Of a DNA stretch of 8,569 nucleotides, positions 1 to 6,627 are shown one piece after another. The stretch is from the NCBI GenBank assembly GCA_018969565.1, contig JAGWYC010000074.1:1-8569 (forward strand). Direction: 5' to 3'. This stretch comes from Bacteroidota bacterium. Its GTDB lineage: Bacteria; Bacteroidota; Bacteroidia; NS11-12g; UBA955. A program made the position numbers and the translations under genes. The notes beneath the pieces were generated by a model, which was not told the DNA's origin, did no database searches, and saw only the letters and a list, made by a program, of their open reading frames with translations. Numbering within the stretch: the stretch's first letter is position 1; each line of letters opens with the position of its first letter.

Positions 1-106
1 ACCGTGGAATAGTTCCGAACGTACAGTGTTTGGTGCCCTCCGCCTTGGTTTCGGGCGGATATTCTTCAACCATAGCGGCATAATTGTTGACAGCCTGAAT
101 AGTCAT
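1..106 (-). CDS. Possible 5' fragment of an unrecognised gene, runs off the left edge
   Basis: On the minus strand an ATG at 106-104 opens a frame of 35 codons that stays open to the left edge. The peptide begins MTIQAVNNYAAMVEEYPPE and looks like a soluble cytoplasmic protein: rich in Glu, Lys and Ala, with no signal peptide or membrane segment. About 70% of its first codon positions are purine, as expected of coding sequence. I do not recognise the family. The start overlaps the leftmost possible start of the divergent gene at 105 (they share CATG at 104-107), so one of the two starts is probably further in. A competing reading is an open plus-strand frame from 2 to the TAA at 119-121, which would be the end of an upstream gene. 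I prefer the minus-strand reading because of its ATG and codon pattern, but the fragment is too short to be sure. Confidence 0.42.
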   Translation of the reverse strand, partial: MTIQAVNNYAAMVEEYPPETKAEGTKHCTFGTIPR

Positions 107-881
107 GTTTCAAAAGGGTAATTTCTTTAACCGCACTGCCTTGTTTCGTTGTAGCGGCAGGTTGTTTCTGATGTTTAATCTCCTTACGCTTTCTGAAGCG
201 CTGAGTGCTGACATACCGGGTAAGGGCAAGCACAGTATTACACCCATGCTGGGCATCACAGGCAACGTCAATTCACCAACGCCTTTTGCATTATCTCCGG
301 GCGCAGATTTGCAAATTCAATATTTGAATGGAGATAATTTGCGTACCCCCCTGGCTTTGCGATATGAATACCGTTTGAAGAAGGGCCGGGCCTTAGGTGC
401 CAGTTTTTTGATGAATTATAACCCGCTGTATCTGGCGCCTGCCTTTCGCGAAAAGAGTTCGGGTTCAGGAATGTTTATAGGGCCTGCAGTTGATGCACAA
501 ACGGGCAGTCTTCCCGGTTTGCTGTTTCATTATTCGGCTTCGATGAATTTTAAGTTGATCAAGTTCTTTGGTTCGGCCGGGCTTGGTTCCTACTTTCAAA
601 AACCCGTTGAAGACCTTACGGCGGATTACAGTTGGTATAAGAATGCCCCGGCAGAGTTTTACCCCTTTGCTGTTGCTGCCACGCACCAATCCACGCGGCG
701 TGTATTGCCCATCACCGCAATCAGTTTAGGTTTCCGGCTGAAGCACCTGGAGTGCTCCTGGTCGCTGCATCGTTCATTGCTAAGCCCTGTGAAGCCGTTC
801 GAATACAACGGGGTTCAGTTCGATAACAAACTCAGGTTCAGGAGTATGGGTTTTTACCTGGGTTATCGGTTTGAGTTCTGA
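105..881 (+). CDS. Secreted protein, probable small outer-membrane beta-barrel, unknown function
   Basis: The 258-residue product has an N-terminal export signal: Arg15 and Arg19, a hydrophobic run LFLMFNLLTL and a likely signal peptidase I site after SEALSA, just before Asp36. The mature part alternates short stretches of polar and aromatic/hydrophobic residues, such as LALRYEYRLKK, LLFHYSASMNFKLIKFFGSA and FYLGYRFEF. It ends in Phe after an aromatic-rich strand, the classic C-terminal signature of outer-membrane barrels. No lipobox Cys and no enzyme motif are seen. Its role cannot be named; a porin-like or structural barrel is an inference. The ATG at 105 overlaps the start of the possible leftward gene. 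In-frame TTG codons at 141 and 162 would also give a usable signal peptide, whereas the ATG at 171 would leave one without positive charge, so that start is unlikely. It converges with the cytidylyltransferase gene across only 27 bases. Confidence 0.72.
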   Translation: MFQKGNFFNRTALFRCSGRLFLMFNLLTLSEALSADIPGKGKHSITPMLGITGNVNSPTPFALSPGADLQIQYLNGDNLRTPLALRYEYRLKKGRALGASFLMNYNPLYLAPAFREKSSGSGMFIGPAVDAQTGSLPGLLFHYSASMNFKLIKFFGSAGLGSYFQKPVEDLTADYSWYKNAPAEFYPFAVAATHQSTRRVLPITAISLGFRLKHLECSWSLHRSLLSPVKPFEYNGVQFDNKLRFRSMGFYLGYRFEF

Positions 882-908
882 TGCTCCCGCTGCATGACGC
901 AGACGGAA
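882..908. other. Convergent intergenic gap without a clear terminator
   Basis: Twenty-seven bases separate the stop of the barrel-protein gene from the stop of the cytidylyltransferase gene. The only symmetry is CTGC-ATGAC-GCAG, a 4-base stem with no following T-tract on either strand, which is too weak to call a terminator. Transcription from the two sides may therefore run into the opposite gene, or termination may be factor-dependent. Confidence 0.5.
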
Positions 909-1637
909 TCAGGATCCGATGAACCGGCCTTTCAGGGAAATAACCTTTTCTTCTGCTAAGGCCCAGTCGGCTTCAACATCAATATTCACGCGGAAGTCCA
1001 TATTGTTTTCCCAGTAGGTAAGTTTTTGTCCGTATAGGCTCCGCTGTTCCAGTAATACGGAGGTTTTGGTCAGGTATATACTTCCGTCGCGCATGAAGGC
1101 CGGAGGAAGCTCCTGGCGTCTTTTTATAATTTCTTTTTCGCCGGTGGCAATATGCAACAATCCCTGAGCATCCGGCTCAAACAACCAGTGCGGATTGTAT
1201 TCATGCGGCACTGGCACTACCGATACCAGCGCATCGGCATCCAGGGTGAGAAAGCGTTCAACTGCTCCGATCAGGGAGCCTTTTTGGCGAAGGGGCGTGG
1301 TGGGTTGTAGCAGACACACGGCGTCAAAATGCTTGCCCTGTTGCAGGTAATATTCCAGTGCATGGATTACCACGTCGATGCTGGCTGTGGTATCTGCTGA
1401 AAGTTCGGCGGGCCTCAGCCAAGGTACTTCAGCTCCGCATTCACGGGCTACTTCGGCATAGCGTTCGCTATCAGTGCTCACCAAGGTTGTATGGATATAA
1501 GGACATTCTTGGGCAGCCTGAACCGAATACCAGAGCAGGGGTTTCCCGTCCAGAATCCGGATATTTTTGTCTTTCACGCCCTTGGAACCCGAACGGGCCG
1601 GGATAATGGCCAGGATATTGCGCAAATCAGTAGGCAA
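909..1637 (-). CDS. neuA: CMP-nonulosonate cytidylyltransferase (acylneuraminate cytidylyltransferase family)
   Basis: This enzyme activates a sialic-acid-type sugar: nonulosonate + CTP gives CMP-nonulosonate + pyrophosphate, in the cytoplasm. The 242-residue protein has the family's nucleotide-binding N-terminus IPARSGSKG (12-20) followed by Lys25 in KDKNI, the substrate-side motif QPTTPLR (111-117), RDGSIY (183-188) and the acidic C-terminal metal region IDVEAD (219-224). Length is usual for the short NeuA/LegF form without a C-terminal esterase domain. There is no ATG start: the frame is closed by TAG at 1682-1680. The candidates are TTG at 1637, overlapping the epimerase stop by 11 bases, and TTG at 1625, which would begin MRNILAIIPARSG and match family members better. 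It is the last gene of the five-gene operon. The exact sugar (Neu5Ac, legionaminate or a relative) cannot be read from the sequence; a pseudaminate enzyme is less likely given the partner synthase. Confidence 0.9.
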   Translation of the reverse strand: MPTDLRNILAIIPARSGSKGVKDKNIRILDGKPLLWYSVQAAQECPYIHTTLVSTDSERYAEVARECGAEVPWLRPAELSADTTASIDVVIHALEYYLQQGKHFDAVCLLQPTTPLRQKGSLIGAVERFLTLDADALVSVVPVPHEYNPHWLFEPDAQGLLHIATGEKEIIKRRQELPPAFMRDGSIYLTKTSVLLEQRSLYGQKLTYWENNMDFRVNIDVEADWALAEEKVISLKGRFIGS

Positions 1638-2784
1638 TGGTTTTGTGGAATTTGAGCGGCAGGGTGCTGAGCAATTCGGCTATTTTCAGGCCTGCATCTC
1701 CACCGCCATATACATGCGAAACGGGAATATTCCTGTTGGTATTATGGATTTGCACCGCTTTGAGGATGGCTTCGCGATCATAAGGCACATCCAGCACGTT
1801 AAAGCCGCGGTCGCGTTTATTCTGGCGTGACCCGATATTTACCACGGGAACGCCCAGATAAGCACATTCGCGTATACCCACACTGCTGTTTCCCACCAAG
1901 CCTTTGGCATTCAGGAGCAAACGCAGGAAATCATCGGGTTCCATGTTCTTGAAGAAGTGAAACTTGTGAAGGTCATGGTCTTCGCGAAAGGTGCGAATGC
2001 CGCTTGAGGTGGCATCGGCGCCCGCATCCACATTAGGCCAGAACCACAACACCTGCTCCCCGCTTTGGTACATGGCGCTCAAGGTTTCTTCAATCTGTTT
2101 GCGGGCCATATTGAACTCGTTGGTTACCGGATGTTGCATCACTACCCAATAACCTTTGCGCACATCGGGTTTCTGGCCTACACCGCCATATTTTTCATAA
2201 GGGTCGAAGTCGAGGGCCGGTTGCTCTTTGATGCGCGCCGCAAGGTCTATACTGGGACATCCCGTATTGAATACCGAATCAGGTTCTTCACCCAACTTGA
2301 TCACACGTTCATAGGCTGATTCAGAGGCTACAAAATGGTAATCGGCCAGCTTGGTGATGGCATGGCGCACCTTTTCATCAATATTTCCGGTTACCTCGCC
2401 GCCCTGTATATGCACCAGCGGGATGTTCATATATGAAGCGGCAATAGCCGTGGCCATGGTTTCAAAGCGGTCGGCAATGGTGAGCACCATATCGGGTTTG
2501 ATGTTGTTGAAAACCGTGCTGAGCTCCAGGATCCCGATGCCGGTGGTCTTGGCTGCTGCCGTAAGGTTCTCGCCTTCAAGCACATTGAATACCTGTGCGG
2601 TGATGTCGAAGCCGTCCTGTTTGATGTAATTTACGGCGGAGCCATAGCGATCCAACAGGGCAGAGGCTGCAACGACCAGTTGCAGTTCAAGTTCGGGGTG
2701 ATCTTTTATGGCCTGCAGCGCGGTTTTAATGCGGCTGTAACTGGGTCTTGCGGTTACCACCACACATATTTTTCTTCGGCTCAT
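1627..2784 (-). CDS. neuC: Hydrolysing UDP-N-acetylglucosamine-type 2-epimerase (NeuC/LegG family)
   Basis: The family inverts C2 of a UDP-HexNAc and releases UDP, giving free ManNAc (NeuC) or 6-deoxy-diNAc-mannose (LegG), the acceptor for the next enzyme. The 385 residues form the usual two Rossmann-like domains (GT-B fold) and have normal length. Visible motifs in order: TARPSYSRIK (11-20), ADRFE (104-108), HIQGGE (125-130) followed by DEKVRH (136-141), QHPVT (217-221), GNSSVGIRE (298-306), GVPVVNIGSRQ (311-321) and RDRG (324-327). The NIDEKVRH stretch and the GSRQ-x2-RDRG segment are typical of the hydrolysing branch rather than the WecB/MnaA branch. Start is ATG at 2784, preceded on its own strand by the A-rich AAACGAAAAGAACC. 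A gap of 32 bases separates it from the synthase gene upstream, and its end overlaps the leftmost cytidylyltransferase start. Substrate choice between UDP-GlcNAc and a bacillosamine-type UDP sugar is not resolved by sequence reading alone. Confidence 0.9.
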   Translation of the reverse strand: MSRRKICVVVTARPSYSRIKTALQAIKDHPELELQLVVAASALLDRYGSAVNYIKQDGFDITAQVFNVLEGENLTAAAKTTGIGILELSTVFNNIKPDMVLTIADRFETMATAIAASYMNIPLVHIQGGEVTGNIDEKVRHAITKLADYHFVASESAYERVIKLGEEPDSVFNTGCPSIDLAARIKEQPALDFDPYEKYGGVGQKPDVRKGYWVVMQHPVTNEFNMARKQIEETLSAMYQSGEQVLWFWPNVDAGADATSSGIRTFREDHDLHKFHFFKNMEPDDFLRLLLNAKGLVGNSSVGIRECAYLGVPVVNIGSRQNKRDRGFNVLDVPYDREAILKAVQIHNTNRNIPVSHVYGGGDAGLKIAELLSTLPLKFHKTIAY

Positions 2785-2816
2785 GGTTCTTTTCGTTTGG
2801 GGGGGCTTGGGTAGAT

Positions 2817-3815
2817 TCAGGGTTTAAGGTGTTCGGGTTTAAGAAAGGACCAGCGCGCCAGATTGTTGCTGAGCGCCTTCCCCAGGCAATCGCGGAACTG
2901 TTGTGCCGGTATTCCGGCATCGCCCGGTTTTTTTGATTCCAGGTCGTCAAGGGTAAGTATATGTCCGGCCTCCAGGTCTTTATTCACGCAGAGGCTCTTG
3001 CCAAACATGGTTTTCAGGGTTGCGTATGATGAGGAATCAGCCTTTGCCACCGGGCTGTCCAAAGCTTGCCTGATTTGGCGGCATCCTTCGGCGAGTGCAG
3101 CCGTTTCTTCTATGGTCAGCGAAGCCTTGGCATCCGGGCCGAACATAGTTTTATGGAACACCACATGAAACTCCAGCATGGAAGCACCCAACGCTGCTGC
3201 GGCAAGGCCGGCGTATATGTTGGCGGAATGGTCTGAAAAGCCCACCGGAATACCGTAGCGCTGCCTCATTTCCGCCATCACCTGTAAGCCCCATTGTTCG
3301 GGTTGGGTAGGATAGGCTGTGGTGCATTGCATCAGACTCAGCTTGTTGCCGAAAGGCTTCAGGAAGGCGATGGTACCGTCCAACTCTTCCCAGTTGCTCA
3401 TTCCTGATGACAGTATGATGGGTTTTCCGGTTTGGGCAATACGTTGCAGCATCAGAAAGTTGCTGAGTTCCCCGGAGCCGATTTTATACTGTTTCACCCC
3501 AAGTTGTTCCAGCAGTTCCACGGCAGCCACCGAAAAAGGAGAGGCCAGAAACTCCATGCCTTTTTCCTCACAGTGTGTCTTCAGCCCGGCCCATTGCTCG
3601 GCGGTAAATTCCATGCGCTTCCAATAGTCAAAGCGGGTGGCATCTTCATAGCTGAAGTTCACACGGAACTGCTCCAGGCCACTGCTTTCCGCTTCGGCAA
3701 TATGAACCTGGAATTTTACGGCATCAACTCCGGTTTCCGCCAAAGCATCAATGTAAGAATGGGCTATGCCCAGACTGCCCTCGTGGGCCTGTGCGATTTC
3801 TGCAATAAGGAACAT
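2817..3815 (-). CDS. neuB: Nonulosonic (sialic) acid synthase, NeuB family
   Basis: The enzyme condenses phosphoenolpyruvate with ManNAc or a related six-carbon sugar to give a nine-carbon nonulosonate. From the ATG at 3815 the protein has 332 residues: a TIM-barrel NeuB domain (about 1-255) and a C-terminal SAF/antifreeze-like domain (about 272-330). Key residues are in register with Neisseria meningitidis NeuB as I recall it: Glu6 in AEIAQAHEG and Lys34 in VKFQ (28 apart, like E25/K53), and two histidines, His196 in FSDHS and His217 in LEFHVVFHK (21 apart, like the Mn ligands H215/H236). GPDAKAS (226-232) follows and resembles the GPDHKAS of Neu/Leg synthases more than the pseudaminate form. 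A TTG at 3821 could add two residues, but the ATG fits the family's start better. It lies 9 bases after the oxidoreductase stop. The strand around His217 reads EFHVVFHKTMF where typical members have EKHFTLD, so this is a divergent subgroup. Confidence 0.92.
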   Translation of the reverse strand: MFLIAEIAQAHEGSLGIAHSYIDALAETGVDAVKFQVHIAEAESSGLEQFRVNFSYEDATRFDYWKRMEFTAEQWAGLKTHCEEKGMEFLASPFSVAAVELLEQLGVKQYKIGSGELSNFLMLQRIAQTGKPIILSSGMSNWEELDGTIAFLKPFGNKLSLMQCTTAYPTQPEQWGLQVMAEMRQRYGIPVGFSDHSANIYAGLAAAALGASMLEFHVVFHKTMFGPDAKASLTIEETAALAEGCRQIRQALDSPVAKADSSSYATLKTMFGKSLCVNKDLEAGHILTLDDLESKKPGDAGIPAQQFRDCLGKALSNNLARWSFLKPEHLKP

Positions 3816-3824
3816 GGTCAAGGC

Positions 3825-4862
3825 TCAGGATTCCTTGAACTTCAAACGGAAATAAGGATTCTGTGCGTAGATATTTTCGATAATCTCTACCACCTTGAGT
3901 CCTTCCAGCGCATTGGTGGTAGGGAATTCACCGCCATTGAGCGAATTGATTACGTTGTCAAAGATGTAGTTGTGGTTTGCCGCACTGCCCTTGTAAGGTC
4001 CATAATCGTTGGCAGGATTTGCCGGGGGAAGCTCAGGCATTGTATAATCCTGGATATGGCAGTATTCCACTTCGTTCATGTATTGCCCGCCGATTTTAAC
4101 CGTGCCTTTGCTGCCAATAATGGTGATGCTGCTTTCAAAATTTTTGTCCCATACGGCAGTACTGTAGTTGAAGCTGCCCATCCCGCCGTTTTTAAATCGG
4201 AACTGAACCAGTCCGCTGTCTTCAAACTCGGTGCTGTTTTGGTGGGAAAAGTCAGCAAATTGCGCTTTAATGTCGGTAATGTCGCCGAACAGCCAGAACA
4301 TGATGTCTACGAAATGGCTAAACTGGGTGAACAAGGTACCGCCATCCAGCACGCGCGAGCCCTTCCAGCCTCCGGCTTTGTAATATCGGTCATCGCGATT
4401 CCAGTAGCAATTCACCTGTACCAGATGAATGTCGCCAAGAATCTGATTCTGAATGAGGTCTTTAATCCAAACGGAGGGGGGCGAATAGCGATTCTGCATC
4501 ACGCAAAACACCATTTTGTGTTGTTGCATGGCCTTGAAAATCACCTGTTCGCAATCGGCCTTGGTGAGGGCCATGGGTTTTTCAATCACTACATGGTGGC
4601 CGCTTTCTAAACCGGCAAGTGCATGGCTTGCATGCAAACCATTGGGCGTGGCAACACAGAGCACGTCGAAGGCCGGGCCATCACGCAGTAAGTCTTCCAA
4701 TGAAGAAAAGAAGGGAACCTGATAAGCGTCTATACCCAACACCTCTTTGTTTCTGATGTCGGCCAGGGCTACCAGTTCCGCCTGCGGGTTGCGTACCACC
4801 ATTTCGGCGTGGCGCTTGCCAATATGGCCGCAACCTATTACGGCAAATTTGTAAGTATTCAT
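3825..4862 (-). CDS. Gfo/Idh/MocA-family NAD(P)-dependent sugar (nucleotide) oxidoreductase
   Basis: The 345-residue product has the N-terminal Rossmann fold with GCGHIG (10-15), the family hallmark EKP with the likely catalytic Lys95 (VVIEKPMALT, 91-100), and the C-terminal alpha/beta domain with the segment DGGTLFTQFSHFVD (173-186), where His183 is the expected second catalytic residue. The YWNRDDRYY stretch (153-161) and QNRYSPP (123-129) recall WlbA/WbpB-type UDP-GlcNAc-uronate 3-dehydrogenases, which is only a resemblance from memory. Role: probably oxidises or reduces a hydroxyl of a sugar nucleotide or nonulosonate used by this operon; the substrate is unknown. The ATG at 4862 overlaps the ABC-transporter stop as ATGA (4 bases), which implies translational coupling, and the synthase gene follows closely. 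This places it firmly in the nonulosonate operon, although no standard Neu, Leg or Pse pathway step requires an enzyme of this family. Confidence 0.88.
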   Translation of the reverse strand: MNTYKFAVIGCGHIGKRHAEMVVRNPQAELVALADIRNKEVLGIDAYQVPFFSSLEDLLRDGPAFDVLCVATPNGLHASHALAGLESGHHVVIEKPMALTKADCEQVIFKAMQQHKMVFCVMQNRYSPPSVWIKDLIQNQILGDIHLVQVNCYWNRDDRYYKAGGWKGSRVLDGGTLFTQFSHFVDIMFWLFGDITDIKAQFADFSHQNSTEFEDSGLVQFRFKNGGMGSFNYSTAVWDKNFESSITIIGSKGTVKIGGQYMNEVEYCHIQDYTMPELPPANPANDYGPYKGSAANHNYIFDNVINSLNGGEFPTTNALEGLKVVEIIENIYAQNPYFRLKFKES

Positions 4863-6598
4863 GGTTGTTGCTGAAGCTGTTGATTCGTGATTTGGTAGAT
4901 TTTATCGCAAAGGTCTAACATACGACCGCGGTGTGCAATGATGATGATGGTTTTACCGCTTTTTCTCAGATTTTGAATGCTCTGCAGCACTTGCATTTCA
5001 GTTTGTTCGTCTAATGCGCTGGTTGGCTCATCAAGAATGAGCAGGGGGCGGTCAAAGTACATAGCCCGGGCCAATGAAATCCGTTGCTTTTGGCCTTCAG
5101 AGAGGTTGTTGCCGCGGTCTTCAATTTCGAGAAATGGCCATTCAACTTCGGGCCCGGCAGGTATAAATGCAGCCTGTTTCAGGCATTCAATGACCCTGGG
5201 CAGATCAACAGCACCCGGTGCTTGTCCTAAGGCTACATTTTCGGCCAGCGTTCCCTGGAACAGAAATGGTTCCTGACTCACGTAACCGCATAAACCCGAT
5301 AAGTTCTGCGGAGCATGCAAGGGTGTTCCGTCGCACAGAATATCACCGCTGTCGGCCTGCTCCATGCCCATGATGAGTTTAAGCAATGTGCTCTTTCCGG
5401 AACCGGAAGCGCCGACTATACCCAGGCAGGTGCCGCGGACTATTTCGAGGTCCACCGCATCAAAAACTTTATGTGCATTTCTGTGATAGCTGAAACTCAG
5501 CTTACGCAAAGCAATGGATTGACTAAAGTTTTCCGGGCCTTCCGACTGTTCTGTGGGTTCCGGTTCTTCGCAGTCAAGCAGCCTTTTTATACTGTAATGG
5601 TGTGCCTTGATGTGCAGATTGGCCTGCAAAACCCTGTTGGCTGCAGGAATCAGTCTGAATATAGAAAAGGCGAGCAAAGCAGCCGTTACCCGCACATCTC
5701 CGGGATTATCGCTTAGGAAATAACCATAGAATACCAGGAGGATGATGCCCAGGAGCGCAACAATCTCATTAATCCTGCCCGGAATCAACTGGAAACTCAC
5801 GGTGCGAATACCGGCCGATGTAAATCCTTCCTGATACAAACGGAACTTCTCGAAAAAGCGCTGCTCAGCCCGGTGCACACGGATATCAATAAACCCCGGC
5901 AGCCCGAAATCAAGAATATGTGTGGCTTTCTCTCGGTAATAACTGCTGGTTCTTCCCAGATTAAATACCCGATTTCTGGTATATCGGTTCACCAGATAGA
6001 ATGAAGGGATAAACAGTCCGCACAGAAATAAGAGCAGCAGCGGTTTATACATGCCGAAAACCAGCAGCAGCGATCCAACAACGACCAATTCCGAAATCAG
6101 ATTGATCACAGGAAAATACACGCCCGTTACGAAATGAAATGGTGTGAACAGAACCTTGTCCGATAGCTGGGCTGCATGGTGCTCAAAACTATGTTCTGCG
6201 CCTGCCCGAAAATGATGACGATAACAGCGTGCAGCCAGGCTGGAAACGATGGATAAGGCGTTCATCCGGGTGTATCTGTAAAAAAGAATGGCCAATAGGT
6301 TTTTCAACAGAAAAAACACCAGAATGACCATCACCAGAAAAATCAGAAAATGGGCTTCCGAGTGAAAGTGAATGAACTCGTAAATCCAGCGGATTTTGCT
6401 GCTTTTCTCAAGGAAACTCTTGTCAATGGCCAGCATCAGCACCGGCACCATCGCCGAAAGTCCCAGCACATCGGCCAGCGAAATCAGTGTGGCAATAGCG
6501 AGAATCAGGTTACTGCGCCGTCTTTGCTTGTCCGTAAGCAGCAGTCGGATATGCCGGAGGGTGAACAGAATGGGTTTTGTTTCGGACAAGGCAGGCAA
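4859..6598 (-). CDS. ABC exporter, MsbA/PglK-like half-transporter, probable lipid-linked glycan flippase
   Basis: The 579-residue protein fuses an N-terminal membrane domain (about 28-335, roughly six hydrophobic segments near 28-58, 83-107, 160-182, 184-203, 275-295 and 300-320) to a C-terminal ATPase domain (about 360-579). The ATPase has Walker A GASGSGKST (396-404), Q-loop Gln442 in SQEPFLF, signature LSEGQ (499-503, Glu in place of the usual second Gly), Walker B LLILDEP (519-525) with catalytic Glu524, and H-loop His556. All are intact, so it should work as a homodimer in the inner membrane. The N-terminus, LISLADVLGLSAMVPVLMLA, resembles the Campylobacter oligosaccharide flippase PglK. 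Context supports export or flipping of a lipid-linked glycan containing the nonulosonate made by the downstream genes; lipid A-type or unrelated export cannot be excluded. There is no ATG before residue 50: the leftmost start TTG (6598) lies inside a candidate promoter box, and TTG at 6589 is the alternative. Confidence 0.9.
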   Translation of the reverse strand: MPALSETKPILFTLRHIRLLLTDKQRRRSNLILAIATLISLADVLGLSAMVPVLMLAIDKSFLEKSSKIRWIYEFIHFHSEAHFLIFLVMVILVFFLLKNLLAILFYRYTRMNALSIVSSLAARCYRHHFRAGAEHSFEHHAAQLSDKVLFTPFHFVTGVYFPVINLISELVVVGSLLLVFGMYKPLLLLFLCGLFIPSFYLVNRYTRNRVFNLGRTSSYYREKATHILDFGLPGFIDIRVHRAEQRFFEKFRLYQEGFTSAGIRTVSFQLIPGRINEIVALLGIILLVFYGYFLSDNPGDVRVTAALLAFSIFRLIPAANRVLQANLHIKAHHYSIKRLLDCEEPEPTEQSEGPENFSQSIALRKLSFSYHRNAHKVFDAVDLEIVRGTCLGIVGASGSGKSTLLKLIMGMEQADSGDILCDGTPLHAPQNLSGLCGYVSQEPFLFQGTLAENVALGQAPGAVDLPRVIECLKQAAFIPAGPEVEWPFLEIEDRGNNLSEGQKQRISLARAMYFDRPLLILDEPTSALDEQTEMQVLQSIQNLRKSGKTIIIIAHRGRMLDLCDKIYQITNQQLQQQP

Positions 6599-6627
6599 AT
6601 TTAACTTAAATCCTGCTTTAGCGTAAA
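6596..6627 (-). promoter_or_regulatory. Candidate Bacteroidota-type promoter for the nonulosonate operon
   Basis: On the minus strand TTTA (6627-6624) is followed after exactly 20 bases by TAAATTTG (6603-6596). The latter matches the Bacteroidota -7 consensus TAnnTTTG exactly, and the former differs from the -33 element TTTG by one base. Transcription would start a few bases further on, near 6588-6591. This overlaps the leftmost TTG start of the ABC exporter, so either the real start is the TTG at 6589 (almost leaderless) or the promoter lies elsewhere. Assignment is by consensus only. Confidence 0.45.
6599..6611. repeat. Perfect 13-base palindrome overlapping the candidate promoter
   Basis: The sequence ATTTAA-C-TTAAAT is a perfect inverted repeat of two 6-base arms around one base. 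It overlaps the TAAATTTG box and sits at the head of the nonulosonate operon. It could be an operator for a dimeric repressor; being AT-only in its arms, it could also be chance within an AT-rich promoter. Confidence 0.4.

Noticed and set aside
2..121. Plus-strand open frame ending in TAA at 119-121, a possible end of an upstream gene
   Set aside because: The frame is unspecific, its first codon positions are less purine-rich than in the opposing minus-strand frame, and it lacks an identifiable motif. Kept only as an alternative to the leftward fragment.
888..900. CTGC-ATGAC-GCAG as a bidirectional terminator between the convergent genes
   Set aside because: The stem is only four bases and has no T-tract on either side.
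2799..2805. Run of seven G (C on the coding strand) between neuB and neuC, considered as a phase-variable tract
   Set aside because: Seven bases is short for slipped-strand switching, and it lies between genes where a length change would not shift a frame. At most it could alter spacing before neuC.
3432..4610. A long plus-strand open frame of 392 codons antisense to the oxidoreductase and synthase genes
   Set aside because: It lies wholly over two well-supported genes with clear family motifs, shows no recognisable motif itself and has the look of a reversed reading of their codons. It is a shadow.
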